In this document: one piece after another, positions 51,235 to 59,481 of the stretch
Layout of the letters: every line of letters begins with the position of its first letter
Numbering within the stretch: the stretch's first letter is position 1
IMG/VR virus record: IMGVR_UViG_3300042922_001182
Coordinates: 124,001 to 188,000 of that record
Strand: one strand, 5' to 3'
DNA length: 64,000 nucleotides
Origin: a virus
Position numbers and translations under genes: made by a program
Notes under the pieces: generated by a model
The model's input: only the letters and a program-made list of their open reading frames with translations
The model's database searches: none
Told to the model about the DNA's origin: nothing

Positions 51235-52419
51235 ATGCTTAAGGACATTTTCGAAGTGGTCCGGGCGGTGGCGGACTACGCTGACGTCGATTCGGCCAAG
51301 GAGAACATCAAGGACGCTCTCCTCACCAAGAGGAGGGATTCCATCGTCAGCAGGGCGAAGGACTCGATCGCCATGTTCCCGGCGATCTTCTCGACCAGCG
51401 TCAGCCAGACCACGGCCATGATGCTGATCAAGGCCCTGGAGGTCGAGTACGCGGAGCTGTTCCGGATCGTGCTGAGCAACGAGGGAATCATCGACCTCGA
51501 CAGCAACGACGCGAACACCAAGCGGAGTCTCGTCCGCAAGTTCCACCAGAACACCTACGTCGGCGCCCGTGACGGCATCGATGTTAGCTCCGTCGTCAGG
51601 GAGCAGGTCCAGCCCGAGCACGTCTTCCAGGCCTGCCGCGAGCTGCTGACCGCCAGCGCCGAGGACCTCAACCTGGAGAGCCTCAACGACATGACGATCA
51701 AGAACGTGCGGATCTTCACCGAGGCCCGCGAGAACGAGATCAAGAACAACGGCGTCCGGAGCCAGATCGACACCAAGGAGATCAAGAAGTTCGGCACGAT
51801 GGAGCCCCTGATCCTCCGGATCGAGGTCCAGTACAAGACGAACGCCGGTAGCACGACCACCACCGAGCTGGTCCTCGGCGTGAAGGTCGTCCCCCACTTC
51901 GTCGACACGAACGAGATGACCTACTACGTGGGCAGCTCGATCAAGCACGAGTCGGTCGTCTTCCGCATCATCCAGTGGGCCACCGGCGAGATCCAGTTCT
52001 TCCGCGACCTGCTCCTGACCGTGGACCAGGCGAAGGACGACGCCCGCTCCAGCTCGTCCATGGGCCGCACCTCGGCCTCCCTGTGGTGGCACAAGCTCCG
52101 CAGCCTGGCAAAGTCGTCGAAGTTCCGCAACCTGCTCGGCACCGAGAAGATCCTGCCCAACGCGACGATGGTCCTGACCATGGACGAGGCGCAGCACCTC
52201 AAGGCCACCGAGGGCCTGGACCTCATGGACCCCAAGAACGCCCAGAAGCTCGTCGAGGTGTTCTTCCTCATGAGGCTCACCGTGGTGGACGAGGCCGATG
52301 AGATCGCGTACATGTACGACGAGGACACCATGTCGTACAACCGCTACTCCTACTCGTCGTTGTCGAAGTCCGGCAACACCAACGAGCTCAAGGCGCTAGT
52401 CTCCCTGCTCAGCAGGTAG
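51235..52419 (+). CDS. Virion-type protein, 394 aa
   Basis: Unrecognised family. The N-terminal 130 residues are helical. The middle has a beta-rich segment (MEPLILRIEVQYKTNAG, then TTTELVLGVKVVPHFVD), and a helical region with many serines follows (ARSSSSMGRTSASLWWHKLR). Similar arrangements are encoded in virion gene blocks of other large phages, as far as I recall. It leads a three-gene plus-strand unit with a membrane-type and an amphipathic protein. A weak site GAGCGAGGAAAA precedes the ATG. Confidence 0.65.
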   Translation: MLKDIFEVVRAVADYADVDSAKENIKDALLTKRRDSIVSRAKDSIAMFPAIFSTSVSQTTAMMLIKALEVEYAELFRIVLSNEGIIDLDSNDANTKRSLVRKFHQNTYVGARDGIDVSSVVREQVQPEHVFQACRELLTASAEDLNLESLNDMTIKNVRIFTEARENEIKNNGVRSQIDTKEIKKFGTMEPLILRIEVQYKTNAGSTTTTELVLGVKVVPHFVDTNEMTYYVGSSIKHESVVFRIIQWATGEIQFFRDLLLTVDQAKDDARSSSSMGRTSASLWWHKLRSLAKSSKFRNLLGTEKILPNATMVLTMDEAQHLKATEGLDLMDPKNAQKLVEVFFLMRLTVVDEADEIAYMYDEDTMSYNRYSYSSLSKSGNTNELKALVSLLSR

Positions 52420-52435
52420 TAACGGAGAGAAGAAG

Positions 52436-53422
52436 ATGAACCAGGACTTCGTTTACAGGACGATCCCCAACGTGGGCATCAACAGGGACGCGTTCCTCAA
52501 GCACACCTTGGTGCGCGAGGCCTCCGACGCCATGCGTTGGAACCGCCTCAACGAGGACGACAAGAGGGAGCTCCAGGCCAAGGTGGCGGAGTCCCTCTTC
52601 TTCACCGTGAAGGACAAGTCGTCGGAGCTCGAATACGACTCCATCGACAAGAGCGGCGGCGATATCGAGGACATGCCCGGCTACGACGTGCTGAGCAACA
52701 GCATCCACAGCCTGCAGACCATGTACGCCAGCACCAAGTCGGCTCCCAGCGAGGTCAACGACCTCTTCCGGTGCCTGACCAACCTCCAGAAGTTCAAGCG
52801 CTACTTCACCCAGGCCTACGCCAAGGGCGACGAAGCCACCAAGCTGCTCTACCGCAACATGGTGGTGGCGCTGATCGCCGGTACCTCCTTCATGGTGGCG
52901 ACCCACGTCGAGTACATCAAGGAGCCGGGCGGAGAGTTCTCCGCGAAGCTGAAGACCCTGCGCACCATGGAGCGCAGCCTCTTCCTCGACAACATCGCGA
53001 AGTTCAACAGCATGGCCGACTCCGGCCAGCTGAAGACCTTCCTCGACGCCTCCTCCGGCCGCGACAACCTCGTCGGCATGGAGCTGGTGGCGGTGGGCGT
53101 GGGCGCGGTGGCGGTCGTGGGCTTGGTCCTCTGGACCCTGCGCGAGATCGTCTTCACCTACTTCAGGTTCCGAGTCGCCCTCTCGGAGGAGTTGAAGATG
53201 CTGGCGCTGTTCGTCCAGCTCCACTCCAACTCGCTCGCCCCCGAGAAGAAGAACGTGGCCGACAAGCAGCGGGCGATCGTGGACGAACTGAATAAGTGGT
53301 CCGACCGAATCGCCGTCGATCAGAAGGCGGCTACCAAGGCGGCCGTGGCCGACCTGTCGGACGCGGATCGCGGGGCCACCATGACGGCAGTGTCGAGCGC
53401 CCCCAGCGGAAACCTGCTGTAA
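52436..53422 (+). CDS. Membrane-segment virion-type protein, 328 aa
   Basis: Two hydrophobic segments are visible: about residues 141-155 (MVVALIAGTSFMVAT) and 218-240 (LVAVGVGAVAVVGLVLWTL). The remainder is helical and charged. ACGGAGAGAAG lies before the start. A membrane-interacting virion protein, perhaps released during DNA entry, is an inference from the unit it belongs to. Confidence 0.65.
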   Translation: MNQDFVYRTIPNVGINRDAFLKHTLVREASDAMRWNRLNEDDKRELQAKVAESLFFTVKDKSSELEYDSIDKSGGDIEDMPGYDVLSNSIHSLQTMYASTKSAPSEVNDLFRCLTNLQKFKRYFTQAYAKGDEATKLLYRNMVVALIAGTSFMVATHVEYIKEPGGEFSAKLKTLRTMERSLFLDNIAKFNSMADSGQLKTFLDASSGRDNLVGMELVAVGVGAVAVVGLVLWTLREIVFTYFRFRVALSEELKMLALFVQLHSNSLAPEKKNVADKQRAIVDELNKWSDRIAVDQKAATKAAVADLSDADRGATMTAVSSAPSGNLL

Positions 53423-53459
53423 GGGACACCCTCGGGACAACAAAAAGATAAGGGTAAGA

Positions 53460-53490
53460 GGTGACCGCCGCTACGGTCCACTTTTTTGCA
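53460..53490 (+). terminator. Probable terminator between two virion-type genes
   Basis: GTGACCG pairs with CGGTCCAC (one bulge) around CCGCTA, followed by TTTTTTGC. The short stem makes it moderately strong. The gene after it has its own good ribosome binding site. Confidence 0.55.
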
Positions 53491-53516
53491 TGCAAAAAGA
53501 AAGAAGGAGAAGCGGA

Positions 53517-54524
53517 ATGTTTCTGAACGAGAACAACAACACTTTCCGGAACGTGAACACCGGTATCGAGGCCAGCGAGACCAACCTGATGGGCGGCTCG
53601 GTCGGCATGATGGACATCGCCCTGGAGTCGGAGACGACCTGGAACAACATCTGCGTCGCCATGATGCGTCTGGAGCACACCTCCTACGTGGAGAAGGACG
53701 ACGTTCTGATGGAGCGCGGCGTCAAGGCCTTCTGGGGCAAGGTCGTCGCCTTCTTCAAGAAGATGATCGCCAAGGTCAAGGAGTGGGCCAAGAAGACCTG
53801 GAACTCGATCCAGTCGTTCTTCGCCAACTCCAAGAAGTGGCTGGAGCTGAACAAGGCCGCCCTCATGAAGAAGAACCTGAACGGCTTCAAGTTCTCCATC
53901 AACACCTTCCAGAACATCGAGACCGCCAGCGGCAAGATGGACGCCGCCGCTGCCAAGCAGGCCGTCGCCGCCTCCGCCGCTGCTGGTCGCAGCACGAAGG
54001 AAGATGACATGGACGAGTACGACTCGAACTTCCGCGAGGCCTTCCTCCAGGCCATGGGCATCGACGATGACTCCGATGCCCTCGGCACCGCCTTGAGCCT
54101 CTACTTCCGCGCCGACGAAGGCGTCAAGAAGGAGAAGGCCCTGTCGGCGGCCGAGATCGTCAAGGTCCTCGAAGAGACCCCCAAGGCCCAGCAGCAGGTG
54201 GATACCGGCGCCAAGGTGATGGAGCGCCTCGCCGCCCAGGGCATCACCCAGGCCGAGAAGGCCGAAGCCGCCGCCGAGAAGAAGGACAACGACAAGGGCC
54301 GCAAGGAGGCCGCCGGTCACCAGCGTGCCGTCAGCGCGATCCGCAGCCTGCTGGGCCTCCAGCAGCAGGTCCTGTCGGCTCTGGCCGGTGCCATCGCCGA
54401 TCGCCACAACCAGTACTTCGCCGCTGCCAAGGCCGCGCTGTCGTACAAGCCCGCGAACGTGAAGGAGTCGACCGACTTCGGCACCGACGAGGACGACGTG
54501 CTCGACGCGTTCATGCCCATCTAG
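53517..54524 (+). CDS. Amphipathic virion-type protein, 335 aa
   Basis: The protein opens MFLNENNNTFRNVNTG, recalling the MFLSEYRN start of the acidic head protein at 6,647-7,264. Residues about 68-105 form strongly amphipathic helices with Trp, Phe and Lys (AFWGKVVAFFKKMIAKVK, then EWAKKTWNSIQSFF). The rest is Ala-rich helical, and the end is acidic. I set the start at 53517, with AAGGAGAAGCGGA in front. Composition and terminators suggest an abundant internal virion protein that can contact membranes, but this is inference. Confidence 0.65.
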   Translation: MFLNENNNTFRNVNTGIEASETNLMGGSVGMMDIALESETTWNNICVAMMRLEHTSYVEKDDVLMERGVKAFWGKVVAFFKKMIAKVKEWAKKTWNSIQSFFANSKKWLELNKAALMKKNLNGFKFSINTFQNIETASGKMDAAAAKQAVAASAAAGRSTKEDDMDEYDSNFREAFLQAMGIDDDSDALGTALSLYFRADEGVKKEKALSAAEIVKVLEETPKAQQQVDTGAKVMERLAAQGITQAEKAEAAAEKKDNDKGRKEAAGHQRAVSAIRSLLGLQQQVLSALAGAIADRHNQYFAAAKAALSYKPANVKESTDFGTDEDDVLDAFMPI

Positions 54525-54550
54525 TAGCTCCGGCAAGCAACCAAGGAAAC

Positions 54551-54592
54551 AAAGGACCGCATCCCCACTCGGGGATGCGGTCTTTCCTTTGC
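54551..54592. terminator. Bidirectional intrinsic terminator
   Basis: GACCGCATCCCC (54555-54566) and GGGGATGCGGTC (54571-54582) form a 12-bp stem with an ACTC loop. AAAGGA/TCCTTT extend it outside. It lies between convergent genes. Confidence 0.85.
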
Positions 54593-54593
54593 T

Positions 54594-55922
54594 TTATCTC
54601 TTCGAGAACGTGCACGTCATCGTGCAGATCATCTCCTCCGTCTGGAGGTTGCGACCGACCCCGTGCAGCGAGAGGGCGTAGTCCCTCATGACGTACTCGC
54701 CGTTGAGCTCCTCCGACCTCTCCTTGTTGCTGAAGATGACGAAGAAGGACTTGTTGGGGGTGAAGATGGAGGGGTCGACGCCGGAGAAGCTGAAGGCCAC
54801 CTCGCTGTTGTGCTCCGTGACGTGATGAGCGTGCGTCGTTTCGGCCATCGGGTTGTCGAACCTGTTGTAGAGGACCTTGATCTTGTCCTCCCCGGCGGCG
54901 AAGTTCCCTGGCCCGGCGGCCCCGTCCGTGCTGGTGCCCTCCTGGATGGCCACCTCCCTGATCTGTCCACCCAGCTCCTGGGAGTCCGAGAGGACGAAGA
55001 GCTTGGAGCCGAAGATCTCCTTCGTAGCTCGCCCTCCACGGTTGATGGCCACGGCGTTCTGCACCTTCACCTGGAAGGTCTTGTTCTTGGTGTCCTCGAA
55101 GACGCCGTTGAGCTCCGAAGAGGCGTCCACCTTGTCAGTGACGAAGATGTGGACCTCCCCGTACTCCGTCTTCTCCTTGACCTTGGAGTCCGCGCCAAGC
55201 ATGTAGTGGCGGTCCAGGTCGAAGAAGAGGCGCATGCCGCCCTTGTAGATGCCGTAGGCGTCCTGGAGGTAGCGGAGCGAGCTGATCACGTTCCCGGGCG
55301 GGACCAGGATCTGGTCGTAGACCTTGGTGTTGTCCGGGTTGCCGATCAGCTTGGGGGCGTCCCCGGAGGCGGTCTTCAGCATGTGAAGGACCACCGGGAG
55401 AACCGGGGTCTCCGTGTAGACGTCGTTGAAGATGGCCTTGTTGATGTCCAGGTGCTTCGAGGAGAGAAGCGTGGCCGTCCACTCGATGTCCCTTCGCTCT
55501 TCGGTCTCTACGGCCTGAGCTGGTTGCTCGGTGGGGGAGCGGTCGAAGTCGATGACCCGGAACTCCAGCTGCTTCCAGAGATCGGTCGGCGGCGGGGGCT
55601 CGGAGGCGCTGTTCTCGTCGGAGCTGTCGATGGTCCTATATCGCTTGATGCTGATCACCACCTTGGCGTCGTCGGTGTACTTCTGGAAGGCCAGCAGGAG
55701 CTCGTAGTTCAGCCGTAGGCCTAGGCCGATGACGGGGAAGAACTCGTCCCCGTCCACCTTGCCCTTGACCTGAATCTCCACGATGCTCTTGATCAGGCTC
55801 ATCACCCCGGCGTCCTCCGGGAGGATGAGGTCGGCCTGGGTGATTCGGAACTTGTACCGAGTCAGGTCCCCCAGGACCTTGTTGGACAGTCTGCCGTCTG
55901 CCTCGAAACCGGTGGGTGCCAT
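54594..55922 (-). CDS. Baseplate hub-like protein, 442 aa
   Basis: The protein has the layout of gp27-type hub proteins: an N-terminal beta domain, then NVISSLRYLQDAYGIYKGGM followed by RLFFDLDRHYML (about residues 213-244), a pattern typical of phage hub and tail-tip proteins in which a small helical domain is followed by a short beta strand. The last 150 residues are beta-rich. No lysozyme domain is present. CAGGAGGATCTAGA precedes the start. It ends at a terminator and follows a SLOG-domain gene with which it is probably translated. Confidence 0.5.
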   Translation of the reverse strand: MAPTGFEADGRLSNKVLGDLTRYKFRITQADLILPEDAGVMSLIKSIVEIQVKGKVDGDEFFPVIGLGLRLNYELLLAFQKYTDDAKVVISIKRYRTIDSSDENSASEPPPPTDLWKQLEFRVIDFDRSPTEQPAQAVETEERRDIEWTATLLSSKHLDINKAIFNDVYTETPVLPVVLHMLKTASGDAPKLIGNPDNTKVYDQILVPPGNVISSLRYLQDAYGIYKGGMRLFFDLDRHYMLGADSKVKEKTEYGEVHIFVTDKVDASSELNGVFEDTKNKTFQVKVQNAVAINRGGRATKEIFGSKLFVLSDSQELGGQIREVAIQEGTSTDGAAGPGNFAAGEDKIKVLYNRFDNPMAETTHAHHVTEHNSEVAFSFSGVDPSIFTPNKSFFVIFSNKERSEELNGEYVMRDYALSLHGVGRNLQTEEMICTMTCTFSKR

Positions 55923-55923
55923 T

Positions 55924-56292
55924 CTAGATCCTCCTGATAACCCGGTGGCGCTTGAGCCTCATGCGCTGCGCCACATCGTACATGTTCCTCGACCCCGGGG
56001 AGCAACCGTCCCAGAGGACGACGACCCCCTTGGCCTTGCCCTGGTGGGCCATCTGGTAGTTGCGGAGGTGCCCGGCCATGTCCCCCAGGCCCTCCCAGTC
56101 GGGGGAGAAGGGGTGGATGGGGATGCCCCGCTCTATGGCGAAGCGCTCCCCCAGGTTGTCGGCCCCCCTCTTGGCACGGCCGCTGATCACCGAGGTGATG
56201 ACGACGCCGTGCATGGCCTCGAACTCCTCGGCGGCCCGGACCATGGCCGCGTAGTCCCAGAGCCCCCTGGAGCCCGCTAGTATGACCCGCAC
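55924..56292 (-). CDS. SLOG-superfamily protein (DUF2493/YspA-like)
   Basis: The 122-residue protein has the SLOG Rossmann pattern: MRVILAGSRGLWDY at the start, SGRAKRGADNLGERFAIERG in the middle and VVLWDGCSPGSRNM near the end, each loop glycine-rich as in nucleotide-binding SLOG proteins of the DUF2493 group. Members bind nucleotides or nucleotide-derived signals; many phages carry one. The start is a GTG directly after the upstream stop codon with a weak site, so translation is probably coupled to the preceding gene. Confidence 0.78.
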   Translation of the reverse strand: MRVILAGSRGLWDYAAMVRAAEEFEAMHGVVITSVISGRAKRGADNLGERFAIERGIPIHPFSPDWEGLGDMAGHLRNYQMAHQGKAKGVVVLWDGCSPGSRNMYDVAQRMRLKRHRVIRRI

Positions 56293-56294
56293 GG

Positions 56295-57401
56295 CTAGGT
56301 GCCCACCACGCCGCTGAAGCCCTCGAAGAGGTAGTCCAGCTTGATGTAGTTGGCGCCGTAGTAGCGCTCGTTCACGCGCTTGAGCGACTCGGGGTCGTAC
56401 AGGTCGGTGATCTGGGAGCGGAGCATCGCCACCTCGGCGTCGGTGATGCAGGCGAAGGAGTCCTTGATGCTCAGCACTCGGAAGTTCTGCTCCAGGACCT
56501 TCAGCTCCTCGTCGGTTAGCGCTCCCTTCCGCTCGTCCTTGGACACGCGGGCGATGAGGTCATCGGGGTCGTCGTAGGCGGTCTGGGAGATCAGGCCGTC
56601 CTCCAGCCACCCCCGGATGCGCCCCAGGGCCTTCAGCGGGCCGATGCCCCGGCGCACCGCGTCGATGTCGTACCTCTTGGACCCGGAAAGGGCGAAGACG
56701 TACGGCAGGAGCTCGGGGCTGATGAAGCCGGGCACCTTGTCGTCGCTGCCCGCCACGGAGGCGATGGCGCTCTCCCGGTCGACGACGTCGCTCTTCTCGC
56801 CCTTGGCGGTCATGACGATGGCGTACTCGTCGATCTCGGTGTACTGAACGGCCAGCGGGTCGTTGCTGATGACGCAGGTGAGCTGCCCGGGGACGTGGAA
56901 CAGGTAGGGCACCACCCGGTGATCGGTCTCACCGGTGTCGAGGAAGTAGACGTAGGGGATGTACTCGCACACGCCCCGGGCCAGCTTGATGTTGATGTCC
57001 ATGACCTCGTTCAGACCGGCGAACTCCGGCGAGGCGGGACCGCGCTTCCGGTAGTAGTCGCTGCGGTACTTGTCGTTGATCTGAAGCATCCGCTTGGCGG
57101 GCTTGCCGGAGTAGTAGAAGTAGACGTTGGTGTACATCTCCAGGCGGCTCCAGAAGTAGTGCCGGTAGTGGGCGGCGGCGTTGAGGATGCCCTCGGAGGA
57201 GATCGCCAGCCGCTGCTCCCTCTTGAGCTTGCCGAACATCTGCAGCATCTCGGGCTTGTAGAGGCTGTTCAGGATGCTCCCCACATCCAGGAAGATGTTG
57301 ACGGTGTCGTAGCCCTCGGGGATCTTCGTCTTCGTCACCTCGTTGAGCACGTCGTACCGGATCTTCTTGCTGTGCAGGATCTTTTCAAGCGCGTCGTTCA
57401 T
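56295..57401 (-). CDS. Possible 5' nuclease/FEN-like protein, 368 aa
   Basis: The layout recalls PIN/FEN 5' nucleases: an N-terminal strand with an aspartate (NIFLDVGSILNSLY), a segment like DKYRSDYYRKRG where FEN enzymes bind the 5' flap, a central VISNDPLAVQ that resembles the S-x-D-x-D metal site, and ALSGSKRYDIDAVRRGIGPL with KALG, like the helix-three-turn-helix that binds the duplex. Several expected aspartates are not obvious, so this may be a degenerate member or another PIN-type protein. AAAGGAGG lies 12 bases before the ATG. Confidence 0.45.
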   Translation of the reverse strand: MNDALEKILHSKKIRYDVLNEVTKTKIPEGYDTVNIFLDVGSILNSLYKPEMLQMFGKLKREQRLAISSEGILNAAAHYRHYFWSRLEMYTNVYFYYSGKPAKRMLQINDKYRSDYYRKRGPASPEFAGLNEVMDINIKLARGVCEYIPYVYFLDTGETDHRVVPYLFHVPGQLTCVISNDPLAVQYTEIDEYAIVMTAKGEKSDVVDRESAIASVAGSDDKVPGFISPELLPYVFALSGSKRYDIDAVRRGIGPLKALGRIRGWLEDGLISQTAYDDPDDLIARVSKDERKGALTDEELKVLEQNFRVLSIKDSFACITDAEVAMLRSQITDLYDPESLKRVNERYYGANYIKLDYLFEGFSGVVGT

Positions 57402-57817
57402 GGCCGGTCGGGGCCTCCTTTGCGGGTAGGGTCGGGGGAAGGTCGTATGGGGCTGTTGGCGGGGGCATTTCCAGGTTATGCGGAGGCGTGCCTCGCTCGC
57501 GGTTAATGATTCCGTATGTCAGAGTAAGTTCTAGGATACATAGTTGCAAATGAAAGAGAGAAAGGAGTACAACAACTCCTTTCTTCTTATTTAAACACGA
57601 AGTTACCTAGAGGTCCCCTAGAGAACCTGGAAAAGGTCATCAAAGGATAGTTTTGACCGGTAATTAACTTTTTAGGGAAGACCTTAAAGGTCTAAACGGT
57701 ATGTATCTGTAAATCGCGCGAAATCCCACCCAGGGAATAAAGCGAATCTAAGCCATTTCCGACCGTATATTATTGTTGTGACGTGATTGGATACTTAGCT
57801 ATAGGAGGTTATTAATC
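57402..57817. other. AT-rich divergent intergenic region, no gene seen
   Basis: About 415 bases with clearly lower GC than the rest, between divergent genes. It holds a 9-bp hairpin (GAAAGGAGT 57560-57568 with ACTCCTTTC 57575-57583), a perfect inverted repeat AGACCTT-A-AAGGTCT (57679-57693), the doubled element CCTAGAGGTCCCCTAGAG (about 57607-57624), AATTAACTTTTTAGG, and an ATATTAT promoter-like motif. A 14-codon frame (57550-57594, MKERKEYNNSFLLI) overlaps the hairpin but lacks a good binding site. It may be a regulatory region or a replication origin. Confidence 0.5.
57767..57773 (+). promoter_or_regulatory. ATATTAT phage promoter-like motif
   Basis: CGACCGTATATTATTGTTG lies 45 bases before the start of the 253-aa gene, at the end of the AT-rich intergenic region. 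Confidence 0.55.
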
Positions 57818-58579
57818 ATGAACAACAACAAGCCTTTCGTCCGTGGTAACTTCGAGCAGGCCACCTGGCTGACCGAGCGGATCATGCAGCACATCGTCAC
57901 CGGCAAGGCGAAGCGCGTGCGGGACTACCTGGAGTTCGCCCGCCGCCAGCTCCAGGTTTCTGAGATCCCGGCGGACAACAAGCTGAAGGTCAGCAGCCTG
58001 AAGGTCATCGGCATCCACGAGGACGTCCTCGAACTCGCCATCGAGCTCCTCAAGTCGGAGGGCTGGAAGGCGGGCAACGTCTCCCAGGAGGACTTCCTCA
58101 ATGGTTCCCCCTGGCTCCTCGACGCCAAGATGCAGGAAGATCTCCTGAAGAAGGCGGAGAAGGACGAGGAGAAGAAATCCGAATCCATCGGGTCCATCTT
58201 CCTCTTCGTCAAGGCCAACCAGGTGGTCCTGGACAAGACCACCATCTACCGCGCCGAGTGCGTCGCGGAGGACATCGTCCTCCAGAGCAAGATGCGCAGC
58301 TGCATCGGACTGACCGTCGAGGAGATCGAGGACCGAGGCGGCTTCCTCGCGGAGGCCATGCACGACCTCCAGGGCAAGATGCTCACGAAGACCTTCAACT
58401 TCCTGAAGAGCTTCGACGACAACGAGCTCAGCACCGCCCAGCGGGACAAGCTCTTGGGCATCATCCTGGGGAACACCGTCGCTCACCTCGACGCGATCAT
58501 CCCCGGCTGCGGGGAGGCCTTCGAGGCGTCCTCCAGCGCCAAGGTCCAGGCCCTGGTCAAGACCGGTTCCAAGCGCTAA
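57818..58579 (+). CDS. Hypothetical helical protein, 253 aa
   Basis: Unrecognised, almost wholly helical soluble protein starting MNNNKPFVRGNFEQATWLTE. It has an excellent ribosome binding site (TATAGGAGGTTATTAATC), a close ATATTAT motif and its own strong terminator, so it forms a single-gene, probably highly expressed unit. No motif was found; a regulatory or structural role cannot be separated. Confidence 0.75.
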   Translation: MNNNKPFVRGNFEQATWLTERIMQHIVTGKAKRVRDYLEFARRQLQVSEIPADNKLKVSSLKVIGIHEDVLELAIELLKSEGWKAGNVSQEDFLNGSPWLLDAKMQEDLLKKAEKDEEKKSESIGSIFLFVKANQVVLDKTTIYRAECVAEDIVLQSKMRSCIGLTVEEIEDRGGFLAEAMHDLQGKMLTKTFNFLKSFDDNELSTAQRDKLLGIILGNTVAHLDAIIPGCGEAFEASSSAKVQALVKTGSKR

Positions 58580-58582
58580 GAA

Positions 58583-58617
58583 GAAGGGGAAGCCAGGCGG
58601 CTTCCCCTTCTTTTTTT
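58583..58617 (+). terminator. Intrinsic terminator
   Basis: GAAGGGGAAGCC (58583-58594) and GGCTTCCCCTTC (58599-58610) form a 12-bp stem with an AGGC loop, followed by TTTTTTT. Confidence 0.93.
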
Positions 58618-59380
58618 AGCCCTCGGAGTCCTTCAACCGGACCAGGTAGGCCATGAACGAGTCGTAGTCCTTGTCGACGATCTTGAAGTACCTGATTCCG
58701 AGCCTCTTCACCTCGGCCTCCTTGGCGATCTCCTTGACCCGTTCTCGCTCCCTGTAGTCGTGGGTGTTGGCGATAGATGGGTCCACGCCGTCTGCAACGG
58801 AGGAACCCTTCACCTCCACGATGAGGTCGTAGCTGGTGAGGTAGAAATCGGGGATGTAGACCCGCTTGACGCCTCCCTCCTCGTAGACGATGGTCTGCGG
58901 GGCGGGGGAGATCACGTCGCTGGGGTTCCACTCAAGGACGACGTCCATGAACTCAAGGAAGTCCCTCTCGTAGGAGCCGGTGTAGGTGGAGCTGGTGCCG
59001 TCCCTCCACTCGTAGGTGCCCGAGATGCCACGGTTGGCGAGCATCTTGCGCTGCTGCTCGGGGTCGTCCAGAAGGTGCTCCTTCCCGAACTTCTTGACCA
59101 TCCGCTCCCTGAACTGGCTGCGGTACTTCTCCCGGCAGGAGGTCTCCGGACGGGAGCACAGGCGCTCGTAGCGGCCCGCCTTCTCGTTGAACGGGACGGA
59201 CTTGCGGCACATGATGCAGCTACCCCTACGGCCGCCGTTCCTGGAGTCGAAGAGGGCCTGGAGGGGGCTGACGCCGCCGATGGCCTTGAGCCCGTCCGAG
59301 TGCTCCCGCTCGATGTGCTCGCATAGGAGCTTCTCGTCCTTGCCCGTCCTGTCGCAGAACGGGCACTTCTGCTTCCTCAT
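58616..59380 (-). CDS. Zinc-finger PD-(D/E)XK nuclease-like protein
   Basis: The 254-residue protein starts with a C2H2-type zinc finger (CPFC near residue 6-9 and HIEREH), then a second cysteine cluster (CIMC and the CSRPETSC region). The C-terminal half has YIPDFYLTSYDLIVEVKGS: PD and, after a loop, E-V-K, the catalytic core of the PD-(D/E)XK nuclease fold, as in Vsr-like and TnsA-like enzymes. Free-standing nucleases of this type in phages are often mobile or homing-like. It has its own promoter-like motif and AGGAGGACGAT binding site. It could also act in DNA repair or host DNA attack. Confidence 0.65.
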   Translation of the reverse strand: MRKQKCPFCDRTGKDEKLLCEHIEREHSDGLKAIGGVSPLQALFDSRNGGRRGSCIMCRKSVPFNEKAGRYERLCSRPETSCREKYRSQFRERMVKKFGKEHLLDDPEQQRKMLANRGISGTYEWRDGTSSTYTGSYERDFLEFMDVVLEWNPSDVISPAPQTIVYEEGGVKRVYIPDFYLTSYDLIVEVKGSSVADGVDPSIANTHDYRERERVKEIAKEAEVKRLGIRYFKIVDKDYDSFMAYLVRLKDSEG

Positions 59381-59405
59381 ATCGTCCTCCTGTTCTTTCC
59401 TGGCT

Positions 59406-59412
59406 ATAATAT
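59406..59412 (-). promoter_or_regulatory. ATATTAT motif on the minus strand, upstream of the nuclease gene
   Basis: On the minus strand the sequence reads ACACCATATTATAGCCAGG, 25 bases before the nuclease start. This is the shortest spacing among the copies seen. Confidence 0.55.
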
Positions 59413-59481
59413 GGTGTTTCCACCAGAAGGGCGAAGGCCAACAAAACCATAACTTCGCAGAGCCAACAGGAGGAAAGACGG

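Noticed and set aside
57550-57594. 14-codon gene in the AT-rich intergenic region
   Set aside because: No Shine-Dalgarno, and the frame overlaps a hairpin. Kept only as a remark.
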